A DNA stretch of 64,000 nt, from NCBI RefSeq assembly GCF_000020125.1, contig NC_010676.1, positions 1,426,001-1,490,000 on the forward strand. The letters are read 5' to 3'. The position numbers and the translations under genes are program-made. Source of the stretch: Paraburkholderia phytofirmans PsJN (GTDB lineage Bacteria > Pseudomonadota > Gammaproteobacteria > Burkholderiales > Burkholderiaceae). The notes under the pieces are model-generated. The model saw nothing but the letters and a program-made list of their open reading frames with translations. It made no database searches and was not told the origin of the DNA. This document shows positions 41,580 through 50,257 of this stretch, piece after piece (within the stretch, counting starts at the first letter, position 1; every line of letters begins with the position of its first letter).

Positions 41580-43796
41580 TCACGCTCCGGCGGAGGGTTC
41601 GCTTTCGTCAGTGGTGAGCTGCTCTTCGAGGCGGTCGAAGACACGCTGCGTCGCGCGGTTCGGTGCGTCTAGGGCGAACAGAAGGAGCGAGCGCCCCGTC
41701 ACCTGATACGCGTCGCCGGCACTGAACTGCGGCAATTCGGAACGCACCGGCATGTTGGTGTCGACCAGGCAGGTCCACCGGTCGCCCTCGGGAACGTCCG
41801 GCAGCGTGAAGTTGACGACATCGTGATGCGCATTCAACACCAGCAGCAAGGTCGCGTCCGAGGCCGGCCGGCGAATGCCGCTCGCCTGCGCGCGGCCGTC
41901 GATCACGAGGCCGAAGCAGCGCATCGACGGATCGTCCCACTGCTCCTGCGAGAGATCCGTGCCGTCCGGCGAGAGCCAGCGCGCGTCGGTCACGTCCAAC
42001 GCCTCGTTGTATTCACCGATGATAAAGCGGCCACGCCGCAATACCGGCAGACGATGACGCAGCGTGGTCAGATTCTTGACGAACTCGGTAAGCGCGCGGC
42101 CGTCGTCGTCGATGGCTTCCCAATCCACCCAACTGATCTCGTTGTCCTGGCAATAGGCGTTGTTGTTGCCCTGTTGCGTGCGGCCGAATTCGTCGCCCGC
42201 GAGAATCATCGGCGTGCCTTGCGAGAGCAGCAACGTGGCCAGAAGATTGCGTTTCTGGCGCTCGCGCTGTTGACGAATCTCCGGATCGTCGGTCGGACCT
42301 TCCACGCCCATGTTCCAGGACTTGTTGTCCGAGTGGCCGTCCTTGTTGTCCTCGCCGTTGGCTTCGTTGTGTTTGTCGTTGTATGAAACCAGATCGTTGA
42401 GCGTGAAGCCATCGTGCGCGGCGATGAAGTTCACGCTGGCCCACGGGCGCCGGCCACGATGATTGAACTTGTCGCCCGAGCCGGTGAGGCGCGTAGCGAG
42501 ATCGGCGACCTTGCCTTCGTCGCCCTTCCAGTATTCGCGCACCGTGTCGCGAAAGCGGTCGTTCCACTCGGCCCAGCCGGGCGGAAAGCCGCCGACCTGA
42601 TAGCCGCCCGGGCCGCAGTCCCACGGCTCGGCAATCAGCCGCACGCTCGAGAGCACCGGGTCCTGCCGGCAACTGTCGAGGAAACCGCCGCCCTCGTCGA
42701 AGCCGTGCAGTTCGCGGCCGAGAATCGTCGCGAGATCGAAACGGAAACCGTCCACCTTCATTTCCGTCACCCAGTAGCGCAGGCTGTCGGTCACCATCTG
42801 CAGCACGCGCGGATGCGAGAGGTTCAGCGTGTTGCCGGTGCCGGTATCGTTGATGTAGTAGCGCGGCTCGTCGGGCATCAGGCGATAGTACGACGCGTTG
42901 TCGATGCCCTTGAACGAGATCGTCGGGCCACGCTCATTGCCTTCCGCGGTGTGGTTGTAGACCACGTCGAGAATGACTTCGAGATTGTTGTTGTGAAAGC
43001 GGTCCACCATCTCCTTGAACTCGCCCACCGAATCGATCGACGAGGCGAAGAAACGCGGATCGGCCGCGAAGAAACCGATGGTGTTGTAACCCCAGTAATT
43101 AGTGAGGCCTTTATCGAGCAGATAGCTGTCGTTCACGAAAGTTTGAATCGGCATGAGTTCGACCGACGTCACGCCGAGGTTCCTGATGTAGTCGAGCACG
43201 ACCTGTTGCCCAAGTCCGGCGAACGTGCCGCGCAGATTTTCCGGTACTTCCGGATGCCGTTTGGTAAATCCGCGCACGTGGGCTTCATAAAAAATCACGC
43301 GCTCCCACGGCAGCGCGTTGCGCTCGGGATGACTCCACGAAAAATTGGCGTCGACCACCTTGCACTTCGGCACGAAGGGCGCGCTGTCGCGCTCGTCGAA
43401 AGACAGGTCGCCCTCTTCGGAATCCAGCGTATAGCCGAAGATTTCCGGCGCCCATTTGAGCTCGCCGATATGCGCCTTCGCATAGGGGTCGAGCAGCAGC
43501 TTGTTCGGATTGAAGCGATGGCCCTTCTCGGGTTCATAAGGGCCATGCACGCGATAGCCGTACACCGCGCCCGGTTTGAGGTTTGGCACGAACACATGCC
43601 ACACCTCGTCGGTATATTCCGGCAGTTCGATGCGTTCAATTTCGTTTTCGCCTGTTTCATCGAACAGACACAATTCGACCTTGGTGGCGTGCGCCGAGAA
43701 CAGCGCGAAGTTGACACCGCTCCCGTTCCATGTCGCGCCGAGCGGAAAAGGGGTGCCCTCCGCGATGCGCGACGAGTAGTTGGCCTGGAATGACAT
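41580..43796 (-). CDS. glgX: Glycogen debranching enzyme GlgX
   Basis: 738-residue glycoside hydrolase of family 13 that cleaves alpha-1,6 branch linkages. The N-terminal carbohydrate-binding domain begins FPLGATWNGSGVNFALFSAHA. The catalytic region shows DVVYNHTAEGN, VDGFRFDLA (nucleophile Asp), IAEPWD (acid Glu) and FIAAHDGFTL (transition-state Asp). Length fits GlgX/TreX-type enzymes. No trehalose synthase (treY, treZ) gene is nearby, so classification as GlgX rather than TreX rests on similarity alone. Confidence 0.95.
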   Translation of the reverse strand: MSFQANYSSRIAEGTPFPLGATWNGSGVNFALFSAHATKVELCLFDETGENEIERIELPEYTDEVWHVFVPNLKPGAVYGYRVHGPYEPEKGHRFNPNKLLLDPYAKAHIGELKWAPEIFGYTLDSEEGDLSFDERDSAPFVPKCKVVDANFSWSHPERNALPWERVIFYEAHVRGFTKRHPEVPENLRGTFAGLGQQVVLDYIRNLGVTSVELMPIQTFVNDSYLLDKGLTNYWGYNTIGFFAADPRFFASSIDSVGEFKEMVDRFHNNNLEVILDVVYNHTAEGNERGPTISFKGIDNASYYRLMPDEPRYYINDTGTGNTLNLSHPRVLQMVTDSLRYWVTEMKVDGFRFDLATILGRELHGFDEGGGFLDSCRQDPVLSSVRLIAEPWDCGPGGYQVGGFPPGWAEWNDRFRDTVREYWKGDEGKVADLATRLTGSGDKFNHRGRRPWASVNFIAAHDGFTLNDLVSYNDKHNEANGEDNKDGHSDNKSWNMGVEGPTDDPEIRQQRERQKRNLLATLLLSQGTPMILAGDEFGRTQQGNNNAYCQDNEISWVDWEAIDDDGRALTEFVKNLTTLRHRLPVLRRGRFIIGEYNEALDVTDARWLSPDGTDLSQEQWDDPSMRCFGLVIDGRAQASGIRRPASDATLLLVLNAHHDVVNFTLPDVPEGDRWTCLVDTNMPVRSELPQFSAGDAYQVTGRSLLLFALDAPNRATQRVFDRLEEQLTTDESEPSAGA

Positions 43797-44064
43797 AGTG
43801 GTTCCTGTGGAAGCAAGAGGCGCTGGCGCGCGTGTTTTAGTCTAGGGGTGGATCAGTCGATCCAGGAAATTCCGGCCGCATGGAATGCACCATCGGAACG
43901 TCGAACAGCAAGCTCGCTAATTAGCAAATTCCGGACCTGAGAGCAGTCGTGCAAGTGTTCGTGTGTCGCGGCACAACTCTTGCAGCCGGCATGGTGAAGG
44001 CCGACTCAGTGAAGCGCAGCGCGGCAGAAGATGCGCCGCACATGTCATCAGGGAGAAAATCATC

Positions 44065-44469
44065 ATGCAACGACTACAGATCAAACCGCTGGCCGCCACC
44101 GCCCTGCTTCTCGCCACACTGGCCTCGTATGGCCATGCTTACGCTCAGGGCGCGCCTCAGGCGATTACGGAGAAACGGACGGACGTGGTGCAACTCGCAA
44201 GTGGCTACCGCGCGTCGAAGTTGAGTGGCGCCGATGTCTACAACAAATCCAAGGATACGATCGGCACGTTGGACGATCTGATCGTCTCACCGAGCGGCGA
44301 CCGCAGCACGTATGCAATTCTGTCGGTAGGGGGATTCCTCGGCATGGGCAAGCATCTGGTCGCCGTGCCGTTCAACGATCTGCAGATCAATAACCGCCGT
44401 GTGGTGCTGCCCGAAGCCACCAAAAAGTCGCTCGAGGCGTTGCCTGAATTCAAGTACGCTCCGGACTGA
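44065..44469 (+). CDS. Secreted PRC-barrel domain protein
   Basis: 134-residue protein. A signal peptide (residues 1-28, ending AYAQG) is followed by a PRC-barrel domain starting RASKLSGADVYNKSKDTIGT and with STYAILSVGGFLGMGKHLVAV. PRC barrels bind other proteins or RNA or act as stress factors; the periplasmic form is common in alpha- and betaproteobacteria. GGGAGAAAA precedes ATG 44065. A strong terminator follows. Confidence 0.9.
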   Translation: MQRLQIKPLAATALLLATLASYGHAYAQGAPQAITEKRTDVVQLASGYRASKLSGADVYNKSKDTIGTLDDLIVSPSGDRSTYAILSVGGFLGMGKHLVAVPFNDLQINNRRVVLPEATKKSLEALPEFKYAPD

Positions 44470-44490
44470 TCAAGGCCTTTGATTGCACTG

Positions 44491-44528
44491 ACCCGCTGCA
44501 AGGGACTAGCCTTGCAGCGGGTTCTTTC
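44491..44528 (+). terminator. Rho-independent terminator after the PRC-barrel gene
   Basis: ACCCGCTGCAAGG at 44491-44503 pairs with CCTTGCAGCGGGT at 44510-44522 with a 6-base loop, followed by TCTTTCTTT. It separates the PRC-barrel gene from the convergent receiver protein. Confidence 0.88.
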
Positions 44529-44676
44529 TTTGGCATCTGCAATGTGATCGGCAAATCCGTTCGGCACGAACAATATATTCAATTAACCTAAATAATTGGC
44601 GTGCCGCTCAGCGCTCGATTCGCGGCGAATTCCACTATTGCTGAATGGGGAATTTCTTTCAAACCGCGCGCAGCCT

Positions 44677-45135
44677 TTACGACGGACCGGCCGCGTGCAG
44701 CGCCGCCGCCGATTCAAGCACCCGCAACAGACGCTCAGGCGTCAGCGGCTTCGCGCAATGCGCGTCGAAACCAGCGGCTTTCGCACGTGCGCGGTCGTCA
44801 CGTGAGGCAAACGCTGTACACGCGACCAGCAACATATGCGAAGTCGAAGGATGGGCGCGCAGGCGCCGGGCCAGTTCAAGGCCATCCAGCCCCGGCATCT
44901 TGATGTCCAGAACGACCGCGAACGGCTGCCACTCACGCGCCATTTCGCAAACGGCAAAAGGGTCCTCCAGCGCCCGGCACTCGAAGCCGTCGGCCACCAG
45001 CAACATCTGCAATGCCTCTGCCGCTTCCTGGTAATCGTCCACCACGAGGACGCGCCGGTGCGATGCCATCGCGTACTGAATAGGCCGCCACACTACGACG
45101 TCTTCGTTATCGTCCATCCGGTCGTCGAACGTCAC
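44677..45135 (-). CDS. Stand-alone response-regulator receiver protein
   Basis: 152-residue protein consisting of one receiver domain. The phosphoacceptor aspartate lies in AVVLDIKMPGLDG, the acidic pair in VLVVDDYQE and the switch lysine in HCAKPLTP. There is no output domain. A GTG start at 45135 is chosen because AAGGAG lies 5 bases before it; ATG 45117 is also possible, and the family region begins after MASHRR. It could be a phosphate sink or transfer protein for the hybrid kinases at 34688 or 50258, but this is not shown by sequence. Confidence 0.85.
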   Translation of the reverse strand: MTFDDRMDDNEDVVVWRPIQYAMASHRRVLVVDDYQEAAEALQMLLVADGFECRALEDPFAVCEMAREWQPFAVVLDIKMPGLDGLELARRLRAHPSTSHMLLVACTAFASRDDRARAKAAGFDAHCAKPLTPERLLRVLESAAALHAAGPS

Positions 45136-45355
45136 CCTCTTCTCCTTGGCATTTGCGCGTGCCACTCGCGGGCACTTCGGAACCTGCGTGCAAGATTCGC
45201 TCCTGACACGCGAACAAAACTCATCGTTTGCCAGACGATGGTTTTCCAGTTGCGTCGCCTTCGCGACGTACGCCCTACCTCATCACCTTAGCTCAGGCAA
45301 TAAAATGCCGCTGACTAAAAACCCTGCACCTTTTTAGGGATTTGTACTCAGCGGG

Positions 45356-47032
45356 TTATCCCGCACGATCGTCGATGAAGCCCTTTAGCATCGCCAACGT
45401 ATCGGCGTCGTCGATATGTTTATCGGTCCGCCAGCGCAGCATGCGCGGAAAACGCACCGCTACGCCGGACTTATGACGGGGACTCGCCTGAATGCCTTCG
45501 AAGCCAATTTCGAAGACCAGCGTGGGCGTGACGCTGCGCACGGGGCCAAATTTTTCGATCGTGGTCTTGCGCACGATCGCGTCCACCTGGCGCATTTCTT
45601 CGTCGGTTAGACCGGAATAAGCTTTCGCGAACGGCACCAACGTGCGTACGCCGTTCGCCTCGTCCCATACCGCGAAAGTGAAATCGGTGTAGAGACTTGC
45701 ACGGCGGCCGTGGCCGCGTTGTGCGTAGAGCAACACCGCATCGATTGCATACGGATCGATCTTCCATTTCCACCACGTGCCGGAGGCTTTGGTGCGGCCC
45801 ACGCCGTACATCGATTCGCGTTGCTTGACCATGAGCCCTTCCACGCCACGCGCGCGGCTCTCGTCACGTAACGCAGCAAGCGCCTGCCAGTCCACTGCAT
45901 CAACCAGTGGCGACACGCGCAGCAGATCTTGCGCGAGCGTGCCTTCGATTGAAACAGCCAGCGCCTCCAGTCGTGCGCGCCGCTCGACGAGCGGCGTCAT
46001 GCGCAGGTCCTGGCCGCGCGCTTCGAGCAAATCGTAGGCAAGCAGCGTAGCCGGCGAATCGGCGAGGATTTTTTTAGTCAGCGTTTTGCGGGCAATGCGC
46101 GGTTGCAAGCGCGCGAACGGCAATGGCGCCATGTCGCCGCGTTCCCACGCGAGAATTTCTCCGTCGACCACGAAACCATCCGGCAAGGCCTCACCCAACG
46201 CCGCTACTTCTGGGAAGCGATCCGTGATCAGATCCTCGCCGCGTGACCATAGCCAGACACGCCCGCCACGTTTGACGAGTTGCGCGCGAATCCCATCCCA
46301 CTTCCATTCGATCTGCCATTGCGACGGATCGCCGAGCGTCGCCGGATCGGCTTGCAATGGATGCGCGAGAAAGAACGGATACGGCAGGCCGAGGTCGCTC
46401 TCGTGTGGATGATCTCCGGCCTGCGTCTCATCGCCTGTTGCCTCCGGTGCGATCAAACGCAGATAGCGCGCGGCATCGGGCTTCTGCTGCGAGTCGGTCC
46501 AACCGACCATGCGCTGCGCGATCCGCTTATGATCGACACCCGCGACTTCCGCGAGCGCCCTCACCACCAGTTGCCGCGCAACGCCCACCCGAAACCCGCC
46601 GCCGATCAGTTTGGTCAGCAGGAAACGGCCGCCCCAATCGAGTTCGTCCCAGTAGCTGAGCAAACGCGTGCGCAACTCTTCCGGCGACACGCCACGCAGA
46701 GTGAGCACGCGTTGCTCGATCCATTGCGTGAGACCCAATTCCGAACTGCGTTGCGCGGGCGGCAGGATATGGGCGATGGTTTCGGCCAGATCGCCCACTG
46801 CGTGATAAGACTCTTCGAATAACCATGCGGGCAAGCCGGCACGCTCGCGGGCGATCTCGGTCAGCAGACGCGTCGGCACCGATTGGCGCGGTTTGCCGCC
46901 GGCGAGAAAATACGACGCCCACGCGGCGTCTTCCGGTTCGGCCACGGCGAAGTAGCTGGTAAGCGCTTCGAGTTTGTCGTGCGTGGACGTGGTTGCGTCG
47001 AGCGCAGTGTAGAGGGCGGCGAAGCGTTTCAT
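45356..47032 (-). CDS. ATP-dependent DNA ligase of the damage-response type
   Basis: 558-residue ligase. The adenylation motif I is EWKWDGIR with nucleophile K244, with ESMYGVGRTKASGTWWKWK (motif V) and VAVRFPRMLRW near the end. The N-terminal alpha-helical region is as long as in the family called cisplatin damage-response ligases. It is adjacent to its usual partner exonuclease (47029): the ATG of the ligase overlaps the exonuclease stop by four bases, so the exonuclease is translated first. No Lhr-type helicase gene is adjacent in the window. Confidence 0.93.
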   Translation of the reverse strand: MKRFAALYTALDATTSTHDKLEALTSYFAVAEPEDAAWASYFLAGGKPRQSVPTRLLTEIARERAGLPAWLFEESYHAVGDLAETIAHILPPAQRSSELGLTQWIEQRVLTLRGVSPEELRTRLLSYWDELDWGGRFLLTKLIGGGFRVGVARQLVVRALAEVAGVDHKRIAQRMVGWTDSQQKPDAARYLRLIAPEATGDETQAGDHPHESDLGLPYPFFLAHPLQADPATLGDPSQWQIEWKWDGIRAQLVKRGGRVWLWSRGEDLITDRFPEVAALGEALPDGFVVDGEILAWERGDMAPLPFARLQPRIARKTLTKKILADSPATLLAYDLLEARGQDLRMTPLVERRARLEALAVSIEGTLAQDLLRVSPLVDAVDWQALAALRDESRARGVEGLMVKQRESMYGVGRTKASGTWWKWKIDPYAIDAVLLYAQRGHGRRASLYTDFTFAVWDEANGVRTLVPFAKAYSGLTDEEMRQVDAIVRKTTIEKFGPVRSVTPTLVFEIGFEGIQASPRHKSGVAVRFPRMLRWRTDKHIDDADTLAMLKGFIDDRAG

Positions 47033-48177
47033 ACGCGGCTCGACGGGTTGGCCGCGGCTGTGTCATCAGTGGAGGCATCGCGCTCGGCGGCCTGCGCGAA
47101 CTCGTGCGGCACACTGCCAGTCGCGGCGGTTTCATCCGCGCCCGCGGCATCGGCTTCGACTGTATCGTCGCCGTATTGCGTTTCAAATGCGCCCGCCTCG
47201 AGGCCTTGCTCGCGCAACCATCGCACCATCGGTTCCACCGAACCGTGCGTGACGATCACGCGTTCGGCGCCCGTCGCCTGAATGGCCGTTTGCAGGCTGG
47301 GCCAATCGGCGTGATCCGACAGTACGAAGCCACGGTCGACACCGCGTCTGCGACGCGCGCCGCGCAGACGCATCCAGCCTGACGCGAACGCATCGCTATA
47401 GTCGCCAAAGCGCTTGAGCCATGCGCTGCCTTGAGCGGACGGCGGCGCCACGATCAATGCCTGGCGGAACGCCGCCTTGTCCTTGACCGGTATCTCGCTC
47501 ACGGGCCGCACCGGCGGCAACTGCACGCCGGCGTCGCGATACGCGCGATTGAGCGGCTCCACGGCGCCGTGACAGAAAATCGGCCCAATGCCCGCATCGA
47601 CACTCGCGAGCACGCGCTGCGCCTTGCCGAACGAATAGCAAAACAGTACGGAAGCGCGTCCTTCGGCTGCGTTATGACGCCACCACGAATCGACGCCGTC
47701 GAAGATGGTTTGCGGCGCGTCCCACCGGTAGATCGGCAGGCCGAAGGTCGACTCGGTAATGAAGGTGTCGCAGCGAACCGGCTCGAAGGCATCGCAGGTC
47801 GGGTCGGGGTCGAGCTTGTAGTCGCCCGAGGCGACCCACACGCGACCGCGATGCTCGATCCGCACTTGCGCGGAGCCGAGCACATGCCCTGCGGGATGCA
47901 GCGACACGGTGGTGCCGTTGAGATCGAGGCGCTCGCCATACGCCAGGGTTTGCAATGATATGCCGGGCAAACGCGACAGCAGCACATTGGCCCCTGCTTG
48001 CGAAGCGAGGTAGTGCCGGTGCCCAAAGCGCGCGTGGTCGGAATGGGCATGCGTGATCACCGCGCGTTCGACGGGACGCCACGGATCGATATAGAAGTCG
48101 CCAGTCGGACAATACAATCCCTCCGGCCGCGCCACCACGAGGTCCGCGAGATCTGATGCGTCAGAGGCTATAGTCAA
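47029..48177 (-). CDS. Ligase-associated metallo-beta-lactamase-fold exonuclease
   Basis: 382-residue nuclease of the SNM1/CPSF-like MBL fold. The metal-binding motif THAHSDHARFG is clear, followed by HPAGHVLGSAQV and ASGDYKLDPDPTCD; the C-terminal region has FVLSDHADWPSL. Such proteins always sit next to the damage-response ligase and process damaged ends. No ATG gives the right start; a TTG at 48177 places the start just before the family lead DLADLVVARPEGLYCPTG. The longer open frame upstream is not conserved. The C-terminal 60 residues are acidic and extra. Confidence 0.9.
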   Translation of the reverse strand: MTIASDASDLADLVVARPEGLYCPTGDFYIDPWRPVERAVITHAHSDHARFGHRHYLASQAGANVLLSRLPGISLQTLAYGERLDLNGTTVSLHPAGHVLGSAQVRIEHRGRVWVASGDYKLDPDPTCDAFEPVRCDTFITESTFGLPIYRWDAPQTIFDGVDSWWRHNAAEGRASVLFCYSFGKAQRVLASVDAGIGPIFCHGAVEPLNRAYRDAGVQLPPVRPVSEIPVKDKAAFRQALIVAPPSAQGSAWLKRFGDYSDAFASGWMRLRGARRRRGVDRGFVLSDHADWPSLQTAIQATGAERVIVTHGSVEPMVRWLREQGLEAGAFETQYGDDTVEADAAGADETAATGSVPHEFAQAAERDASTDDTAAANPSSRV

Positions 48178-48411
48178 TGCTGGTTCCGATGAAAAGCGGG
48201 CGTGGTGCAGCAGGCGGATGCAACCGCGTGCCACCTCGATACAGCCGCCAAGCAAACTGCATTCCTGGCACCTGCCAGTCACTCGGAATACCGAAGACAA
48301 ACGGCAAGGTGAGCGTGGCTGTATTCTTGCTTGAGTATGCACGAGCAACAAGGCAAGCGCATCGGCAAGGCCAGCAGTCCGGCAGGCCAGCCACGCGCGC
48401 TGAGAGGTCCC

Positions 48412-49314
48412 ATGCAAACCATCATCGATGACCACGCGTTATATGTGGCGAAGCATCCCGGTGCATTCGCGCTGCAAACCTTGAAGGCATTTCGCGCCAA
48501 CCAGGGGCTGCTGCTTGCGGGCGCGGTAGCGTATTACGCGCTGTTGTCGATCGTACCGCTCATGATCCTGATCGTGATTGCCCTGTCGCGCTTTGTGCCA
48601 CAGCATGTGTTGCTCGCCGCGCTTGCGCATCTGTTGCAATGGCTGGTGCCGGGCCAGTCGAATGCGCTGGTGCACGAGCTGGCCAATTTTCTCTCGCATC
48701 GCGCGGTGATCGGCTGGGTCCTGCTGCTGACGATGATCTTCTTCAGTTCGCTCGCTTTCACCGTGCTCGAGAACGCGATGTCGCTGATTTTCGTCCACCG
48801 CGTGGTGGTTCGGCGGCGGCACTTCCTGCTCTCGGCGATGCTGCCGTATTGCTACATTCTGTGTCTCGGCGTCGGCATCCTGATCGTCACCTTCGTCTCG
48901 AGCGGACTCGAAGCGATCGGCGCCGAAGGCATCGATCTGTTCGGCCTGCATGTTTCGTTGCAGGGACTCTCGCGTGTCGTGTTGTATTTGCTCGGCCTCG
49001 CGGGCGAGGTCTTCGTGCTGACCTCGATCTATCTGGTGATGCCGGTCGGTCGTCCTTCGCTCAAACATGCGCTGTTCGGCGGCGTGGTCGCCGCCGTGTT
49101 GTGGGAGATCACGCGGCATGTGCTGGTCTGGTACTTCGCTACGCTCTCGCAGGTCAGCGTGGTGTATGGGTCGCTGACCATGGCCATCGTCATCCTGTTC
49201 AGCCTGGAATGGCTTGCGACCTTGCTGCTGCTCGGGGCGCAAGTGATTTCGCAATACGAACGCTTCGGGCTCGAGCCGCTTCAGGCGCCGCAGCCTGACA
49301 TAAAGACCACTTGA
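48412..49314 (+). CDS. YihY/BrkB family inner-membrane protein
   Basis: 300-residue membrane protein with about six hydrophobic segments. The family lead FRANQGLLLAGAVAYYALLS and later FSLEWLATLLLLGAQVISQYER are diagnostic of YihY/BrkB (once mis-assigned to ribonuclease BN). The protein is of unknown transport or envelope function. The start at 48412 is chosen because GAGAGGTCC precedes it; earlier starts at 48337 (ATG) and 48331 (TTG) are in frame. It is divergent from the exonuclease gene. Confidence 0.92.
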   Translation: MQTIIDDHALYVAKHPGAFALQTLKAFRANQGLLLAGAVAYYALLSIVPLMILIVIALSRFVPQHVLLAALAHLLQWLVPGQSNALVHELANFLSHRAVIGWVLLLTMIFFSSLAFTVLENAMSLIFVHRVVVRRRHFLLSAMLPYCYILCLGVGILIVTFVSSGLEAIGAEGIDLFGLHVSLQGLSRVVLYLLGLAGEVFVLTSIYLVMPVGRPSLKHALFGGVVAAVLWEITRHVLVWYFATLSQVSVVYGSLTMAIVILFSLEWLATLLLLGAQVISQYERFGLEPLQAPQPDIKTT

Positions 49315-49449
49315 GCGCTCGCCGCGATGCGCGTTATTGGCCGGCAACGAGGTCTCGCGGCAAGACTGCTGTAACATTCCGTTGAATACCGGCCGAGGCG
49401 CACGCCTGGCATAACCGCCGCTTCGACCCGGCAGGCTTCAGGACCCACG

Positions 49450-50253
49450 ATGAGCATCACCCAGCGCAACAACCTACAGATTTCCGGCAACGGCAAACGC
49501 ACCATGGTGCTGGCGCACGGCTTCGGTTGCGATCAAAGCATGTGGCGCTTGCTTGCACCGTCGTTTCATGACGAATACCGCACCGTGCTGTTCGATCACG
49601 TCGGCAGCGGCTCGTCGGATCTGAGCGCCTACGACATCGACAAATACGACTCGCTGTACGGCTACGCCAGCGACCTGATCGAGATCATCCGTGAAGTTGC
49701 CGAGGGCCCGGTAGTGTTCGTCGGTCACTCGGTCAGCGCGATGATCGGGCTGATCGCGAGCCTCAAGGCGCCACAGCTTTTCTCCGCGCTGATCATGGTG
49801 GGGCCGTCGCCGTGTTACGTGAACGACGGCGACTACGTCGGCGGCTTTTCGCGCGAAGACATCGAAGATCTGCTGCGCACGCTCGAAAGCAACTACCTCG
49901 GCTGGTCGAGCACCATGGCGCCGGCCATCATGGGCGCGCCGGAGCAACCGGAGCTTGGCGTCGAACTGACCAACAGTTTCTGCCGCACCGATCCCGAGAT
50001 CGCGCGGCAATTCGCGCGTGTCACGTTTCTCTCCGACCATCGCGCGATACTCTCGCGCACCACCACGCCCACGCTGATTCTGCAATGTAGCGACGACATC
50101 ATCGCGCCGCGCGTGGTCGGCGAATACCTGCACCGCATGATCCCTGGCAGCACGCTGCATATCATCGAGAACATCGGCCATTGTCCGCATCTGAGTTCAC
50201 CGAGCGCGAGCGCGGACGCGATGAACGCCTTTCTCGGGCAGATGAGCCTGTAG
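49450..50253 (+). CDS. RsbQ/KAI2-like alpha/beta hydrolase
   Basis: 267-residue alpha/beta hydrolase of the RsbQ/KAI2/D14 branch. Triad residues are visible: S94 in VGHSVSAMIG, D216 in LQCSDDIIAP and H244 in IGHCPHLSSP. The lead LAHGFGCDQSMWR and FDHVGSGSSDLSAYD are diagnostic of RsbQ-like proteins rather than general esterases. RsbQ activates a PAS-domain stress phosphatase in Bacillus, probably by making or binding a small hydrophobic ligand. Here the next gene, four bases later, is a PAS-hybrid kinase, so the pair likely forms a comparable sensory module. Confidence 0.9.
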   Translation: MSITQRNNLQISGNGKRTMVLAHGFGCDQSMWRLLAPSFHDEYRTVLFDHVGSGSSDLSAYDIDKYDSLYGYASDLIEIIREVAEGPVVFVGHSVSAMIGLIASLKAPQLFSALIMVGPSPCYVNDGDYVGGFSREDIEDLLRTLESNYLGWSSTMAPAIMGAPEQPELGVELTNSFCRTDPEIARQFARVTFLSDHRAILSRTTTPTLILQCSDDIIAPRVVGEYLHRMIPGSTLHIIENIGHCPHLSSPSASADAMNAFLGQMSL

Positions 50254-50257
50254 CACG

